Made by a program: the position numbers and the translations under genes
From: Chitinophaga pinensis
GTDB taxonomy: Bacteria > Bacteroidota > Bacteroidia > Chitinophagales > Chitinophagaceae
Reading direction: 5' to 3'
Assembly (NCBI GenBank): GCA_945865295.1
Contig: CAMBDE010000007.1
Location: 1-49,043 of the forward strand
DNA length: 49,043 nucleotides
The notes under the pieces: model-generated
What the model saw: the letters and a program-made list of their open reading frames with translations, nothing else
Told to the model about the DNA's origin: nothing
Database searches by the model: none
Part shown: positions 35,850-45,533 of the stretch, piece by piece
Layout: each line of letters opens with the position of its first letter
How positions within the stretch are numbered: the first letter of the stretch is position 1

Positions 35850-37025
35850 ATGTTACTCGATAAAATTAAAATCTTAGCAGCGCAGCATCAAGCAGACAAC
35901 ATTGTAATAAGAAGACATTTGCATGCGCATCCAGAATTAAGTTATCAAGAATTTGAAACAAGTAAATATGTTCAAGCACAATTAACAGCTATTGGTATTC
36001 CTTTTACTGTGATTGCAACCACAGGCGTCTTAGGTATCATTGAAGGAAAAAATCCTTCTAAGCGTGTGATTGCACTTCGTGCGGATATGGACGCCCTTGC
36101 GATTATAGAAGAAAATCAAATTGATTATAAGTCCAAGCATGATGGTGTGATGCACGCCTGCGGACATGATGTGCATACCACTATTTTATTAGGGGCTGCC
36201 AAAATTTTATGGAGCCTGCGTGAAGAATTTGAAGGTACTATAAAATTATTATTCCAACCAGGAGAAGAAAAAAATCCGGGTGGTGCCACTTATATGATTC
36301 GGGATGGTGCTTTGGAAAATCCAAAGCCTCATGGTATTGTTGGATTACATGTGCATCCAGGATTGAATGAAGGGAAACTAAGTTTTAGAAAAGGACGCGT
36401 GATGGCCAGTGCGGATGAATTGTATATTTGTATCAAAGGTCCAGGTGGACATGCTGCGACACCTCATCAAACAGTAGATACTATTTTAGTAGCTGCGCAG
36501 TTGATACAAAGTTTACAAACCATCATCTCTCGAAATAGAAATCCTCAAAATCCTTCTGTGTTGTCTATCTGTTCTATTCATGGTGGAAATACAACCAATG
36601 TAATTCCAAGTGAAGTAAAGTTAATGGGTACATTTAGAGCCATGGATGAAGTATGGCGTTTTCAGGCACATGATTTAATGCTACAACAAGCAAAAGGCAT
36701 AGCTTTAGCGACCGGCGCTGAGATTGATTTTAGAGTTGACGTTGGCTATCCAACTGTAGACAATGAGCCAATGATAACAGAAGCGGCTTGGAAATTGGCG
36801 GATGAATATATGGGAAAGGACAATGTAGAAGAAACAGAAAAAAGAATGGGTGCCGAAGATTTTGGGTACTATTCACAAGTCATTCCAGGATGTTTTTTCC
36901 GCTTAGGGGTCAGGAACGAATCTATGGGTATTGTTCATAATGTACATACACCACATTTTAATATAGACGAAGCAGCCATCCAACAAGGTGTTGGTATGAT
37001 GGCTTGGCTGGGTGTTCAGTTATAA
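35850..37025 (+). CDS. M20 family amidohydrolase (N-acyl amino-acid / hippurate hydrolase-like)
   Basis: A two-metal hydrolase of the M20D group. Motifs in order: RRHLHAHPELSYQEFET near residue 20, ALRADMDALAI near 75, the metal-site MHACGHDVHTTILLGAA near 105, and FQPGEEKNPGGATYMIRDGAL near 140. MGAEDFGYYSQVIPGCFFRLG and VHTPHFNIDE close the catalytic domain. No signal peptide is present, so it is cytoplasmic. Such enzymes release amino acids from N-acyl conjugates; the precise acyl group and side chain are not predictable. It sits between deoC and the malic enzyme with 3- and 26-base gaps. Confidence 0.92.
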   Translation: MLLDKIKILAAQHQADNIVIRRHLHAHPELSYQEFETSKYVQAQLTAIGIPFTVIATTGVLGIIEGKNPSKRVIALRADMDALAIIEENQIDYKSKHDGVMHACGHDVHTTILLGAAKILWSLREEFEGTIKLLFQPGEEKNPGGATYMIRDGALENPKPHGIVGLHVHPGLNEGKLSFRKGRVMASADELYICIKGPGGHAATPHQTVDTILVAAQLIQSLQTIISRNRNPQNPSVLSICSIHGGNTTNVIPSEVKLMGTFRAMDEVWRFQAHDLMLQQAKGIALATGAEIDFRVDVGYPTVDNEPMITEAAWKLADEYMGKDNVEETEKRMGAEDFGYYSQVIPGCFFRLGVRNESMGIVHNVHTPHFNIDEAAIQQGVGMMAWLGVQL

Positions 37026-37051
37026 ACAATTTTCATTTTTAAAATTTATTC

Positions 37052-39412
37052 ATGTCAGATACAACTAATAGCAGCAATAAAGAAAAATTAAGAAGAGAGC
37101 AAGCCTTAGAATACCATGCAGCTGGAAGACCAGGTAAGATTGAAGTGGTTCCAACAAAAGAGGCAAAAACTCAAAAAGATTTATCACTTGCATATAGTCC
37201 TGGTGTTGCTATTCCATGTACAGAGATTAAAAATAATCCCGCAGATGTATTCAAGTATACCGCTAAAGGAAACCTAGTAGGGGTGATTACCAATGGTACT
37301 GCTGTATTAGGTTTAGGGAATATTGGTCCCTTGGCAAGTAAGCCTGTCATGGAAGGTAAAGCCGTATTGTTTAAAATATTTGCAGACATTGATGTATTTG
37401 ATATCGAGATCAACGAAACAGATCCAGACAAATTTGTAGAAATTGTAAAAGCATTAGAACCCACTTTTGGCGGTATCAATTTGGAAGATATTAAAGCCCC
37501 AGAATGTTTTTATATTGAACAGCGCTTAAGAGAAGAGATGAATATTCCTGTGATGCATGATGACCAACATGGCACTGCAATCATTAGTAGTGCTGCCTTG
37601 TTGAATGCTTTAACATTACAAAAGAAAAAAATTGACAAAGCAAAATTTGTTGTCAATGGCGCAGGTGCAGCAGCCATGGCTTGTATTAAATTATATGTAG
37701 CATTGGGTGCAGGTTACGAAAATTTTACACTTTTTGATAAGGATGGTGTGTTACATCAAGGTAGAACAGATTTAGGGGCAGATAGAAAACCATTTGCCAT
37801 CAAGTCCGAAAAAATGACATTGCCTGAAGCCATCAAAACAGCCGATGTATTTTTAGGATTGAGCGTAGGCAATGTGGTGACAAAGGAAATGATTGTTTCT
37901 ATGCCAAAAAATCCAATCGTATTTGCACTAGCCAATCCAGATCCAGAAATTGGATATGAAGAAGCAACATCTGTGCGTAAGGATATCATTATGGCTACAG
38001 GAAGATCAGATTATCCAAATCAAGTCAACAATGTACTTGGCTTTCCATATATTTTTAGAGGGGCATTAGACGTACGCGCATCTGCCATCAATGAAGCAAT
38101 GAAATTGGCTGCAGTAAAAGCATTGGCAGAATTAGCAAAAACTGCTGTGCCTGACGTAGTGAATATGGCATACAATCAAAGTAATTTAGCTTTTGGATCA
38201 GAATACATTATACCAAAGCCATTGGATCCAAGGTTATTAAGTACGCTGGCTCCGGCTGTAGCTAAAGCTGCTGTTGAATCTGGAGTGGCACAACAGCAAA
38301 TTAGCAATTGGGCAGAATATGAGTTAAGCTTAAATAAACGCTTAGGACTAGACAATCAAATGTTGCGTTTAATTAGTAATAAAGCGCGACGTGATCCAAA
38401 GCGTTTGGTATTTGCAGATGCAGAAAATATTAAAGTATTAAAAGCAGCGAGTATCATTTATGATGATGGCATTGCTTATCCAATTTTATTGGGTAACGAA
38501 GCAAGAATTAAAAATATTGCTGCTGAAAATAATATTGACATTGATGATTTACCAATCATTGATGTAAGAAGCGATGAAATGGAAGCGAAGCGTGAGTTTT
38601 TTGGTTCATTGTTATTCCAAAAAAGACAACGCAAGGGTATCAATAAATATGAGAGCTTAAAATTAATGCGCACACAAAATTATTTTGGTGCGATGATGGT
38701 AGAAACGGGCGAAGCAGACTCTATGTTATCTGGGTTGACACGTAATTATGCAGATGGTATTAAGCCAGCCTTGCAAATTATTGGAGTGGACGAAGGTGTG
38801 AAAAAGATTGCTGGAATGTATATCCTTTTAACAAAAAAAGGACCCTTATTTTTAGCAGATACCACTGTGAACATTAGCCCAACAGCCGAAGAGTTGGCTG
38901 ATATTACTTTACTAGTAGCCAAAGAAGTAAGAAATTTCAATATGGAGCCACGTGTTGCAATGTTAAGTTATTCCAACTTTGGAAGCAGTGATACACCAGA
39001 AGCAAGATTGGTTGCTGAAGCTTCTAAAATTGTAAAGCAAAAAAATCCATCTTTAATTGTGGATGGAGAAATGCAGGGCATGCTTGCATTTAATAAAGAA
39101 ATATTGAAAGAAAATTATCCATTTAGCGATTTGGCGGATGCAGACGTGAACGTTTTGATTTTTCCAAATTTATCAGCAGGCAATATCGCGTATCATTTAT
39201 TGAAAGAGATTGGAGGAATTGATGTCATTGGCCCTGTCTTATTAGGTTTGAAAAAGCCAGTCAATGTGTTGCAATTAGGTTCAAGTGTGCGTAGTATCAT
39301 TAATATGGCCACTGTGGCAGTGGTGGATGCGCAATTAAAAACGAGAATAGATACGGCTAAAGAAGTGGAAAGAACAAGCTGGTGGAAGAAATTGAAAAAG
39401 AAAAAGAAATAG
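37052..39412 (+). CDS. maeB: NADP-dependent malic enzyme with C-terminal phosphotransacetylase-like domain
   Basis: Converts malate to pyruvate and CO2, producing NADPH. Residues 1-430 are the malic enzyme: [56 protein letters not shown] and the nucleotide-binding [13 protein letters not shown]. Residues 440-786 form a phosphotransacetylase-like domain ([54 protein letters not shown]), which in MaeB proteins is regulatory and probably binds acetyl-CoA. At 786 residues it matches the fused form. It ends in a Lys-rich tail. The MlaE permease gene follows after 13 bases. Confidence 0.95.
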   Translation: MSDTTNSSNKEKLRREQALEYHAAGRPGKIEVVPTKEAKTQKDLSLAYSPGVAIPCTEIKNNPADVFKYTAKGNLVGVITNGTAVLGLGNIGPLASKPVMEGKAVLFKIFADIDVFDIEINETDPDKFVEIVKALEPTFGGINLEDIKAPECFYIEQRLREEMNIPVMHDDQHGTAIISSAALLNALTLQKKKIDKAKFVVNGAGAAAMACIKLYVALGAGYENFTLFDKDGVLHQGRTDLGADRKPFAIKSEKMTLPEAIKTADVFLGLSVGNVVTKEMIVSMPKNPIVFALANPDPEIGYEEATSVRKDIIMATGRSDYPNQVNNVLGFPYIFRGALDVRASAINEAMKLAAVKALAELAKTAVPDVVNMAYNQSNLAFGSEYIIPKPLDPRLLSTLAPAVAKAAVESGVAQQQISNWAEYELSLNKRLGLDNQMLRLISNKARRDPKRLVFADAENIKVLKAASIIYDDGIAYPILLGNEARIKNIAAENNIDIDDLPIIDVRSDEMEAKREFFGSLLFQKRQRKGINKYESLKLMRTQNYFGAMMVETGEADSMLSGLTRNYADGIKPALQIIGVDEGVKKIAGMYILLTKKGPLFLADTTVNISPTAEELADITLLVAKEVRNFNMEPRVAMLSYSNFGSSDTPEARLVAEASKIVKQKNPSLIVDGEMQGMLAFNKEILKENYPFSDLADADVNVLIFPNLSAGNIAYHLLKEIGGIDVIGPVLLGLKKPVNVLQLGSSVRSIINMATVAVVDAQLKTRIDTAKEVERTSWWKKLKKKKK

Positions 39413-39425
39413 TTAAAATAAGCCC

Positions 39426-40163
39426 ATGGATTTTTTTACCCAATTTGGAAAATACTTATTGATGCTTAAAGGCATGTTTACTTCGACCGAAAATAAACAA
39501 ATGTTTTGGAAGGAGTATATCAGGCAATGTGTGGATATTGGTATTGGGTCTTTACCCATTGTAGTTATTATTTCTTTTTTCTTAGGTGCTGTAACCACCG
39601 TTCAAACAGCTTCTCAATTGGTAAGTCCATTGGTGCCATTGTCTACCATTGGTATCATTGTTAGGGATAGTATTTTATTGGAATTTGCACCCACTTTTTT
39701 ATGTATTGTTTTAGCAGGCGTGGTAGGTAGTAAAATTGCTAGTGAATTAGGTAATATGCGTGTTAGTGAGCAAATAGACGCATTGGAAATCATGGGCATT
39801 AACACTAAAAACTATTTAATCCTTCCAAAAATACTTGGCGCCATTACGACTGTTCCATTATTGGTGGGGATCTCTGCAGTCACTGGTATCTGGGGTGGCT
39901 ATATCGTTGGAAGCTGGTCCAATGTGGTACCTGCCGAAGTTTTTATCACTGGTATTCGAAAAGATTTTGTGGTGCATTATATCAATATTAGTTTTTATAA
40001 ATCGTTTATTTTCGCCATTATCATCAGCACAGTCCCTTCCTTTTATGGATATTATGTAAAAGGCGGGGCTTTAGAAATTGGAAAGACTGGAACAAAGTCT
40101 GTCGTGGTCAGCTGTATTCTAATCTTAATTGCAGATTATATCATTGCAGCCATCGCTTTATAG
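39426..40163 (+). CDS. MlaE family ABC transporter permease
   Basis: An inner-membrane permease of 245 residues with about five membrane segments, for a phospholipid or lipid ABC transporter. Family motifs: FFLGAVTTVQTASQL near residue 45, LEFAPTFLCIVLAGVVGSKIASELGNMRVSEQIDALEIMG near residue 80 (the EQIDALE loop contacts the ATPase). The gene is 13 bases after the malic enzyme stop. Its ATPase partner by family is the MlaF-like protein encoded at 28069-28839 on the opposite strand. In many relatives the two genes are adjacent, so this split is notable. No MlaD-like gene is nearby. Confidence 0.92.
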   Translation: MDFFTQFGKYLLMLKGMFTSTENKQMFWKEYIRQCVDIGIGSLPIVVIISFFLGAVTTVQTASQLVSPLVPLSTIGIIVRDSILLEFAPTFLCIVLAGVVGSKIASELGNMRVSEQIDALEIMGINTKNYLILPKILGAITTVPLLVGISAVTGIWGGYIVGSWSNVVPAEVFITGIRKDFVVHYINISFYKSFIFAIIISTVPSFYGYYVKGGALEIGKTGTKSVVVSCILILIADYIIAAIAL

Positions 40164-40234
40164 TAGTAACTTTAGTACAAGTACAATTGCATGAAAATTG
40201 TGAATTGAAATAAATTTAATTAAATACATCCTGT

Positions 40235-41755
40235 ATGCTACGAATTAAACAATTGATTTTAACCTTCTTCATACTTGGTTTAAATCTTGCAGTGCTAGCA
40301 CAGTCCGGCACCATCATTACAAATATTCAATTAGTAGACGGAACAGGTAAAGCTGCTATGAATGCATCTGTTAAAATAGTGGGGAATAAGATTGTGGCCA
40401 TTGGTAATTTGAAGCCCAGCAAAATGGATCAAATCATTGACGGCAAGGGAAAAATTTTAGCACCTGGATTTATCGATTCGCATAGCCATCATTTTGGAGA
40501 CCTCAATAAAAACAGAGCAGGCTTATCTACCTCAAGTCAGGGCATTACGACCATTGTGATTGGACAGGATGGTAATGGTTATCCAATGGATAGCCTCACT
40601 AAGTGGATGCAAGTAAATCCAGTGGTGTCCAATGTGGCGAGTTATACAGGCCAGTCAAGCTTGCGTGAAATTGCTATGGGTGAAAATGATTTATACCGAA
40701 TGGCAACAGATGCTGAAATAACACAAATGAAATCGGTTTTAGCTACAGAATTAGAAAAAGGTTCATTTGGCTTATCAACAGGATTAGAATATGAATCATC
40801 TTTTTATTCTAGCAAGCAAGAAGTACTTGATTTAGCAAAAGTAGCCGCCGAGCATAAGGGATTGTATACAAGTCATTTAAGAAGTGAGGACTTACATCTG
40901 GACGAAGCGATCGAAGAAATTATAGAAATTGGCAGACAAACAAAAATGCCTGTTCAAGTATCGCATATTAAAATTGCCAATAAATTAAATTGGGGCACTG
41001 CAAATTTAATTTTAAAGAAGTTAAACGAGGCAAGAAAAGTGGGTATCAATATTAGCGCAGATATCTATCCTTATACTTTTTGGAATTCTACTTTAAGGGT
41101 CTTATTTCCTGGAAAGGACTTTGATAATTTAGCAAGTGCAGAAATGGCTACTAAGCAATTGTTTGATCCTAGTGAATCTTACCTAATGCAATTTGCGCCA
41201 ATTCCATCTTATAAAGGTAAAACGGTTACAGCCATTGGGGTGGAAAGAAATGAAAGCCCTGCACAAGCATTAATGAGTTTGATTAAAATCGCAGAAGACT
41301 TTAACAAAGCAAATCCAAATTACACAGGCAGTGTTGAAGCCATCGCAGGGAAAGCAATGAGTGAGGAAGATGTGAAAGTATTTATGGCATGGCCAGAAGC
41401 AATTATCTGTTCAGATGGCAATGCAGGTGGACATCCAAGAGGATATGGGGCTTTCACAAGGGTGTTGGGAAAATATGTGAGAGAAGACAAAATCATGTCA
41501 CTAGAAACAGCAATTTATAAAATGACTGGACAGTCTGCAGACTTTTTTGGATTCAAGAATAGAGGTCGTATTGCAGTTGGAAATTTTGCAGACTTGGTTT
41601 TATTAGATCCAGCCACAGTGATAGATCAAGCAAATATTAAAAATAGTAAAGCATTGTCTACTGGCATAGAGATGGTTTGGGTGAATGGAACACTTGTTTA
41701 TCAAGCACAGCAATCAACAGGCAAGCAACCAGGAGTATTGATTAAAAGAAAGTAA
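40235..41755 (+). CDS. Exported N-acyl-D-amino-acid deacylase (amidohydrolase family)
   Basis: An amidohydrolase-fold enzyme with a signal peptide (MLRIKQLILTFFILGLNLAVLAQ), so it works in the periplasm. The N-terminal metal motif is PGFIDSHSHH (His83, His85). Later metal or catalytic residues are His214 in TSHLRSED and His244 in VSHIK. The segment AIICSDGNAGGHPRGYGAFTRVLGKYVRE is the D-aminoacylase signature (Asp in CSDG). It would free D-amino acids, or related D-configured residues, from N-acyl forms. It lies 71 bases after mlaE without a visible terminator and starts the cluster with DUF1611, epimerase, permease and GH3 genes. Family is confident; the natural substrate is inferred. Confidence 0.87.
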   Translation: MLRIKQLILTFFILGLNLAVLAQSGTIITNIQLVDGTGKAAMNASVKIVGNKIVAIGNLKPSKMDQIIDGKGKILAPGFIDSHSHHFGDLNKNRAGLSTSSQGITTIVIGQDGNGYPMDSLTKWMQVNPVVSNVASYTGQSSLREIAMGENDLYRMATDAEITQMKSVLATELEKGSFGLSTGLEYESSFYSSKQEVLDLAKVAAEHKGLYTSHLRSEDLHLDEAIEEIIEIGRQTKMPVQVSHIKIANKLNWGTANLILKKLNEARKVGINISADIYPYTFWNSTLRVLFPGKDFDNLASAEMATKQLFDPSESYLMQFAPIPSYKGKTVTAIGVERNESPAQALMSLIKIAEDFNKANPNYTGSVEAIAGKAMSEEDVKVFMAWPEAIICSDGNAGGHPRGYGAFTRVLGKYVREDKIMSLETAIYKMTGQSADFFGFKNRGRIAVGNFADLVLLDPATVIDQANIKNSKALSTGIEMVWVNGTLVYQAQQSTGKQPGVLIKRK

Positions 41756-41804
41756 AAAAAGCTACTTCAATAAAGTAGAAATTTAGAAGCAATAAAATTA
41801 CGGA

Positions 41805-42854
41805 ATGAAAAATGCAATTGTATTAACAGATGGCTTGTTAATGACTTCGGACGCAAAGACAGCGCATGGTTTAATTAGAGGAACTGAACGGTTTCATATC
41901 ATTGGACTCGTGGATGGCGAAGCGAATGCTGGCAAAGACGCTGGCGAATTATTAGATGGCAAGCATAGAGGCATTCCAGTTTTTGCAACTATGGAAGCTG
42001 CTATCGAAAAATTAGAAAAAGTAGATTATTTAATTATAGGAGTAGCGACTGTGGGCGGGATATTGCCTAAAAATATGTTGGCCTTAATTTATGATGCAGT
42101 TAAAAAAGGTATTTCTGTTGTGAATGGATTGCATGAATACTTAAATGATAAAGTTGATTTAGTTGCTATAGCTGCAAGTACTGGCGCAGCATTAATAGAT
42201 GTTAGAAAACCAAAATCAAGAACAGACTTACATTTTTGGGACGGTGCAATTTTTAATGTGACTGCACCAATTGTTGCTGTAATTGGAATGGACTGCGCTA
42301 TGGGAAAAAGAACCACAGCGCGCATGTTAAAACAAGCATGCTTGACCGAAGGCATGAAAGCCGAAATGATTTACACAGGACAAACAGGTTGGTTACAAGG
42401 TGGTAAATATGGTTTTATTTTTGATTCTACATTAAATGATTTTGTTTCTGGAGAATTAGAACATGCCATTGTAAGTTGTTGGAAAGAGACCAGTCCAGAC
42501 ATTTTATTTTTAGAAGGTCAATCGGCTTTAAGAAATCCAAGCGGTCCATGTGGATTAGAATTATTGATTTCAGGTAATGCAAAACATGTAGTTTTAATTT
42601 TTGCACCTAAACGAAAATATTTTGACAACGAGGCGTATTGGGGTGAGATCCCTTCTGTTGCATCTGAAATTGAGCTCATTCAAAAACTTGGATCAAAAGT
42701 GATTGCTGTTGCAATCAATACCGAAAACTGCACAGACGAAGAAGCCTTTGCATATCAAAAAGAATATACTGCAAGCCTAGGCATGCCAGTATTGTTACCT
42801 ATACAAGAAGGTGTGGCGCCGATCATCCCAATACTTAAAGCCTTAACAAAGTAG
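41805..42854 (+). CDS. DUF1611 protein, DgcN-like D-glutamate N-acetyltransferase candidate
   Basis: A cytoplasmic 349-residue protein of the DUF1611 family. An N-terminal Rossmann-like domain (about 1-145) is followed by a P-loop domain starting with GMDCAMGKRTT (Gly161, Lys168). FLEGQSALRNPSGPCGLELL near residue 235 is a second family signature. Characterised relatives (DgcN) acetylate D-glutamate with acetyl-CoA, the first step of a D-Glu catabolic route completed by the racemase DgcA. An older view links DUF1611 to murein-peptide use. The next gene, 4 bases after its stop, encodes the matching enolase-superfamily enzyme. A weak hairpin (41762-41778) lies upstream. The family is clear; the acetyltransferase role is by analogy. 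Confidence 0.82.
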   Translation: MKNAIVLTDGLLMTSDAKTAHGLIRGTERFHIIGLVDGEANAGKDAGELLDGKHRGIPVFATMEAAIEKLEKVDYLIIGVATVGGILPKNMLALIYDAVKKGISVVNGLHEYLNDKVDLVAIAASTGAALIDVRKPKSRTDLHFWDGAIFNVTAPIVAVIGMDCAMGKRTTARMLKQACLTEGMKAEMIYTGQTGWLQGGKYGFIFDSTLNDFVSGELEHAIVSCWKETSPDILFLEGQSALRNPSGPCGLELLISGNAKHVVLIFAPKRKYFDNEAYWGEIPSVASEIELIQKLGSKVIAVAINTENCTDEEAFAYQKEYTASLGMPVLLPIQEGVAPIIPILKALTK

Positions 42855-42858
42855 TCTT

Positions 42859-43926
42859 ATGAAAATAGTAGCAGTAAGGGCATACTTGAAAAAAATGGCT
42901 TTAAAAAAGCCGTATACCATCGCCTACAATACCTTCTCGGATGTGTCTTTGGCATTTTTAGAAATAGAATTGGCCAATGGCATGATAGGATACGGATCCG
43001 GCAGTCCTGCAGAAGAAGTTGTAGGAGAAACAACCGAGCAGACAGTTTCTAATTTGAATACTTCATTTGTGGCAAATTTAGTTGGCAGAGATATTCGTCA
43101 TTTTCAACAAATCATATTTGAATCCAATTTGCAATTTCCACATTTGCCAGGCACATTGGCAGCAATTGATATTGCATTGCATGATGCTTTTGGAAAATAC
43201 TTAGGTGTATCCATTGCTTCTTTTTACGGACAAAAAATGAATGCATTGCCTACTTCCATGACCATCGGTATTAAAGGACTAGATGAAACAATCGAAGAAG
43301 CGAAGGAATATGCTGCAATGGGTTTTAAAGTGTTTAAAGTGAAGACCGGCATGGATGTGCATGAAGATATAGAACGCATCGCTGCATTGTATGCTGCATT
43401 TGGTAAAGATTATACCATACGTGTGGATGCCAATCAAGGCTATGATTTAGACCAATTGAAATTATTCTTAGAAGTAACAGCTACTTATCCTTTGGAATTA
43501 ATCGAGCAACCTTTGCCAGTTGGTCAAGAGCAAAGTTTATTAGCGTTATCCGACGCACAAAGAAAACAATTAACGGCAGATGAAGCTTTAAAGGATCCAC
43601 AAGCCGCTTTACATTTTTCTGCAGGCATTCAACCATTTGGTATCTACAATATTAAATTAATGAAATGCGGTGGATTACTTGGTGCCAAAGAAATTGCAAC
43701 CATAGCGCAGCATGCAGGCATTGATTTATTTTGGGGTTGCAATGATGAAAGTATCATTAGCATCACGGCTGCATTGCATATGGCATATGCTTGTTCGAAT
43801 ACTAAATACATCGACTTGGATGGCAGCTTTGACCTGATGGAAGATTTAGTGACCGGAGGCTTTGAAGTGAAAGATGGATGTTTGGTCATTAACAATGCCG
43901 CTGGATTTGGTTTTACAAAAATTTAA
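42859..43926 (+). CDS. Enolase-superfamily epimerase (L-Ala-D/L-Glu epimerase or DgcA-type N-acetyl-D-Glu racemase)
   Basis: The catalytic set of the muconate-lactonizing/AE epimerase subgroup is complete: Lys160 and Lys162 in FKVKTG, metal ligands Asp190 (RVDANQGY), Glu216 (LIEQPLP) and Asp241 (TADEAL), and the second base Lys266 in NIKLMKCGG. The C-terminal DxD motif Asp319-Leu-Asp321 is that of dipeptide epimerases, where it holds the peptide amino group. So L-Ala-D-Glu epimerization is the straightforward reading. The DUF1611 partner next door suggests the DgcA alternative. It is cytoplasmic and lies 4 bases after the DUF1611 gene, 9 before the permease. Confidence 0.9.
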   Translation: MKIVAVRAYLKKMALKKPYTIAYNTFSDVSLAFLEIELANGMIGYGSGSPAEEVVGETTEQTVSNLNTSFVANLVGRDIRHFQQIIFESNLQFPHLPGTLAAIDIALHDAFGKYLGVSIASFYGQKMNALPTSMTIGIKGLDETIEEAKEYAAMGFKVFKVKTGMDVHEDIERIAALYAAFGKDYTIRVDANQGYDLDQLKLFLEVTATYPLELIEQPLPVGQEQSLLALSDAQRKQLTADEALKDPQAALHFSAGIQPFGIYNIKLMKCGGLLGAKEIATIAQHAGIDLFWGCNDESIISITAALHMAYACSNTKYIDLDGSFDLMEDLVTGGFEVKDGCLVINNAAGFGFTKI

Positions 43927-43935
43927 AATAGTATC

Positions 43936-45342
43936 GTGCAGGTAAATCATTCAAATCATTCAAACAATCAATTACAACCTAAATTAGGACTGAGAGCGGC
44001 TAGCTTTTTAGTGATCAGTGTGATTATAGGATCGGGGGTGTTTAAAAAAATTGCTCCAATGGCGCAAGAGTTGGGCACGCCTTGGTTGATTTTGCTATGT
44101 TGGCTGATTGCAGGTATCGTGAGTCTTGCTGGCGCATTGTGTACAGCTGAACTTGTAAGTATGTATCCCAATTCTGGTGGGGAGTATAATTATTTTCAAA
44201 AAATTTATGGCCGATTTTTTTCTTTTTTATATGGATGGGCCAGTTTCGCAGTCATCAAGACCGCGGCCATTAGTGCCTTGGCTTATATTTTTGCACAGTC
44301 TTTAAATAGTTTATTTCCATTGCCTGTATTGGATTTAAATAGCACTTTTTTAGGACTGCATTTGTTTGAAAACTTATCCATTAAACTATTGGCAGCATTA
44401 TTGATAGTGCTTTTAACTATTTTGAATTATAGAGGCGTTCAATTTGCCGAAAAATTAAGTAGTATTTTGACCTATGCTATGTTGGGAGCCATCTCCTTTT
44501 TTTTAGTGGTTGGATTCGGTGCTGAGCAAGGTAGTATGGATAATCTTACGACTGCAGCGAAAGGTGCTACCACAGATTTGAATGGTTGGACACTCATGAA
44601 AGCCTTGTTTTTAGCAAGCTTAGGTGCATTTTGGGGTTATGATGGCTGGAATAATATTGCATTCATTGGGGAGGAAATTAAAAACCCTAAACGCAATCTT
44701 CCCCTAGCCTTAGGATTAGGAACCCTAGGTGTGATGGCGGTATACGTGATGATTAATTTTGTTTTTTTATATGTGATGCCAATTGATTTTTTCATAGCAT
44801 TGAATGCAACGCCAAATAAAATTGCAGCAGTAGAAGTTGCAGGGCAATTAAGTGGAACAGTAGGGATGGCCATGGTGGCATGTTTGATTTTAGTGACTAC
44901 TATGAATTCAACCAATAGTAGTATTTTAATGTCGGCACGTATGTTGTACGCGATGGCTAGAGATAAGACATTTTTTAAACAAGCGGAATCGGTACATCCA
45001 AGATACAATACACCAGACAAGGCATTGTTTATTCAAGCAGCTTGGGCAGTGCTCTTGGTTTTCTCTGGAAGCTTTGATCAATTAACAGATATGCTTGTTT
45101 TTGCTGCTTTTCTTTTTTATGCTGCAACAGCAGTAGGACTTCTTTATTTAAGAATTAAACTGCCACAGGTGGAAAGAACATATAAGGTCATTGGCTATCC
45201 AGTAGTGCCAATTTTGTTTTTATTATTTTGTATCACCATTTGTATCATGACATTAATTAATCAGCCTTATGAGGCAGTAATGGGATTGATTTTAATTGCT
45301 TCAGGTTTGCCAGTTTATTTATGGCTGGGAAAGGCGAAATAA
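43936..45342 (+). CDS. APC superfamily amino-acid permease, GTG start
   Basis: A 468-residue inner-membrane transporter with about 12 hydrophobic segments. The first-helix signature is VISVIIGSGVFKKIAPMA, and AFWGYDGWNNIAFIGEEIKNPKRNLP near residue 235 is typical of the LAT/YkbA (serine/threonine exchanger) group; YAMARDKTFFKQAESVHPRY follows near residue 335. It starts at GTG 43936, 9 bases after the epimerase stop, with no ATG available before the first helix. Co-location with D-amino-acid enzymes suggests it imports the amino acid or dipeptide they handle. Substrate is inferred from context only. Confidence 0.9.
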   Translation: MQVNHSNHSNNQLQPKLGLRAASFLVISVIIGSGVFKKIAPMAQELGTPWLILLCWLIAGIVSLAGALCTAELVSMYPNSGGEYNYFQKIYGRFFSFLYGWASFAVIKTAAISALAYIFAQSLNSLFPLPVLDLNSTFLGLHLFENLSIKLLAALLIVLLTILNYRGVQFAEKLSSILTYAMLGAISFFLVVGFGAEQGSMDNLTTAAKGATTDLNGWTLMKALFLASLGAFWGYDGWNNIAFIGEEIKNPKRNLPLALGLGTLGVMAVYVMINFVFLYVMPIDFFIALNATPNKIAAVEVAGQLSGTVGMAMVACLILVTTMNSTNSSILMSARMLYAMARDKTFFKQAESVHPRYNTPDKALFIQAAWAVLLVFSGSFDQLTDMLVFAAFLFYAATAVGLLYLRIKLPQVERTYKVIGYPVVPILFLLFCITICIMTLINQPYEAVMGLILIASGLPVYLWLGKAK

Positions 45343-45533
45343 TTTTGAATTGTTATTGCCCTCCTTATAAGAAGATATTCCAGGGCATGAAATATTTAGA
45401 AGTTTCTGAAAATTTAGTTTTAGAAGGTGAGATGTATAAATTAGATAATTTTGATTTTAAATAGGCAATTTCGGAGGTAGATTTTAGATTTTATCGAATT
45501 AAAATTATATTTAAATAATGATAATTTACCTCT

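Noticed and set aside
41762..41778. Hairpin CTACTT/AAGTAG before the DUF1611 gene as a terminator
   Set aside because: Only six A/T-rich base pairs and no T-run follows, so it is unlikely to stop transcription.
44637..45020. 127-codon minus-strand frame inside the amino-acid permease
   Set aside because: Antisense to a well-supported membrane protein; no independent start signal or homology cue.
45387..45464. 25-codon ORF between the permease and GH3 genes (MKYLEVSENLVLEGEMYKL)
   Set aside because: Short, no promoter or terminator, no recognised family; could be a remnant but cannot be supported as a gene.
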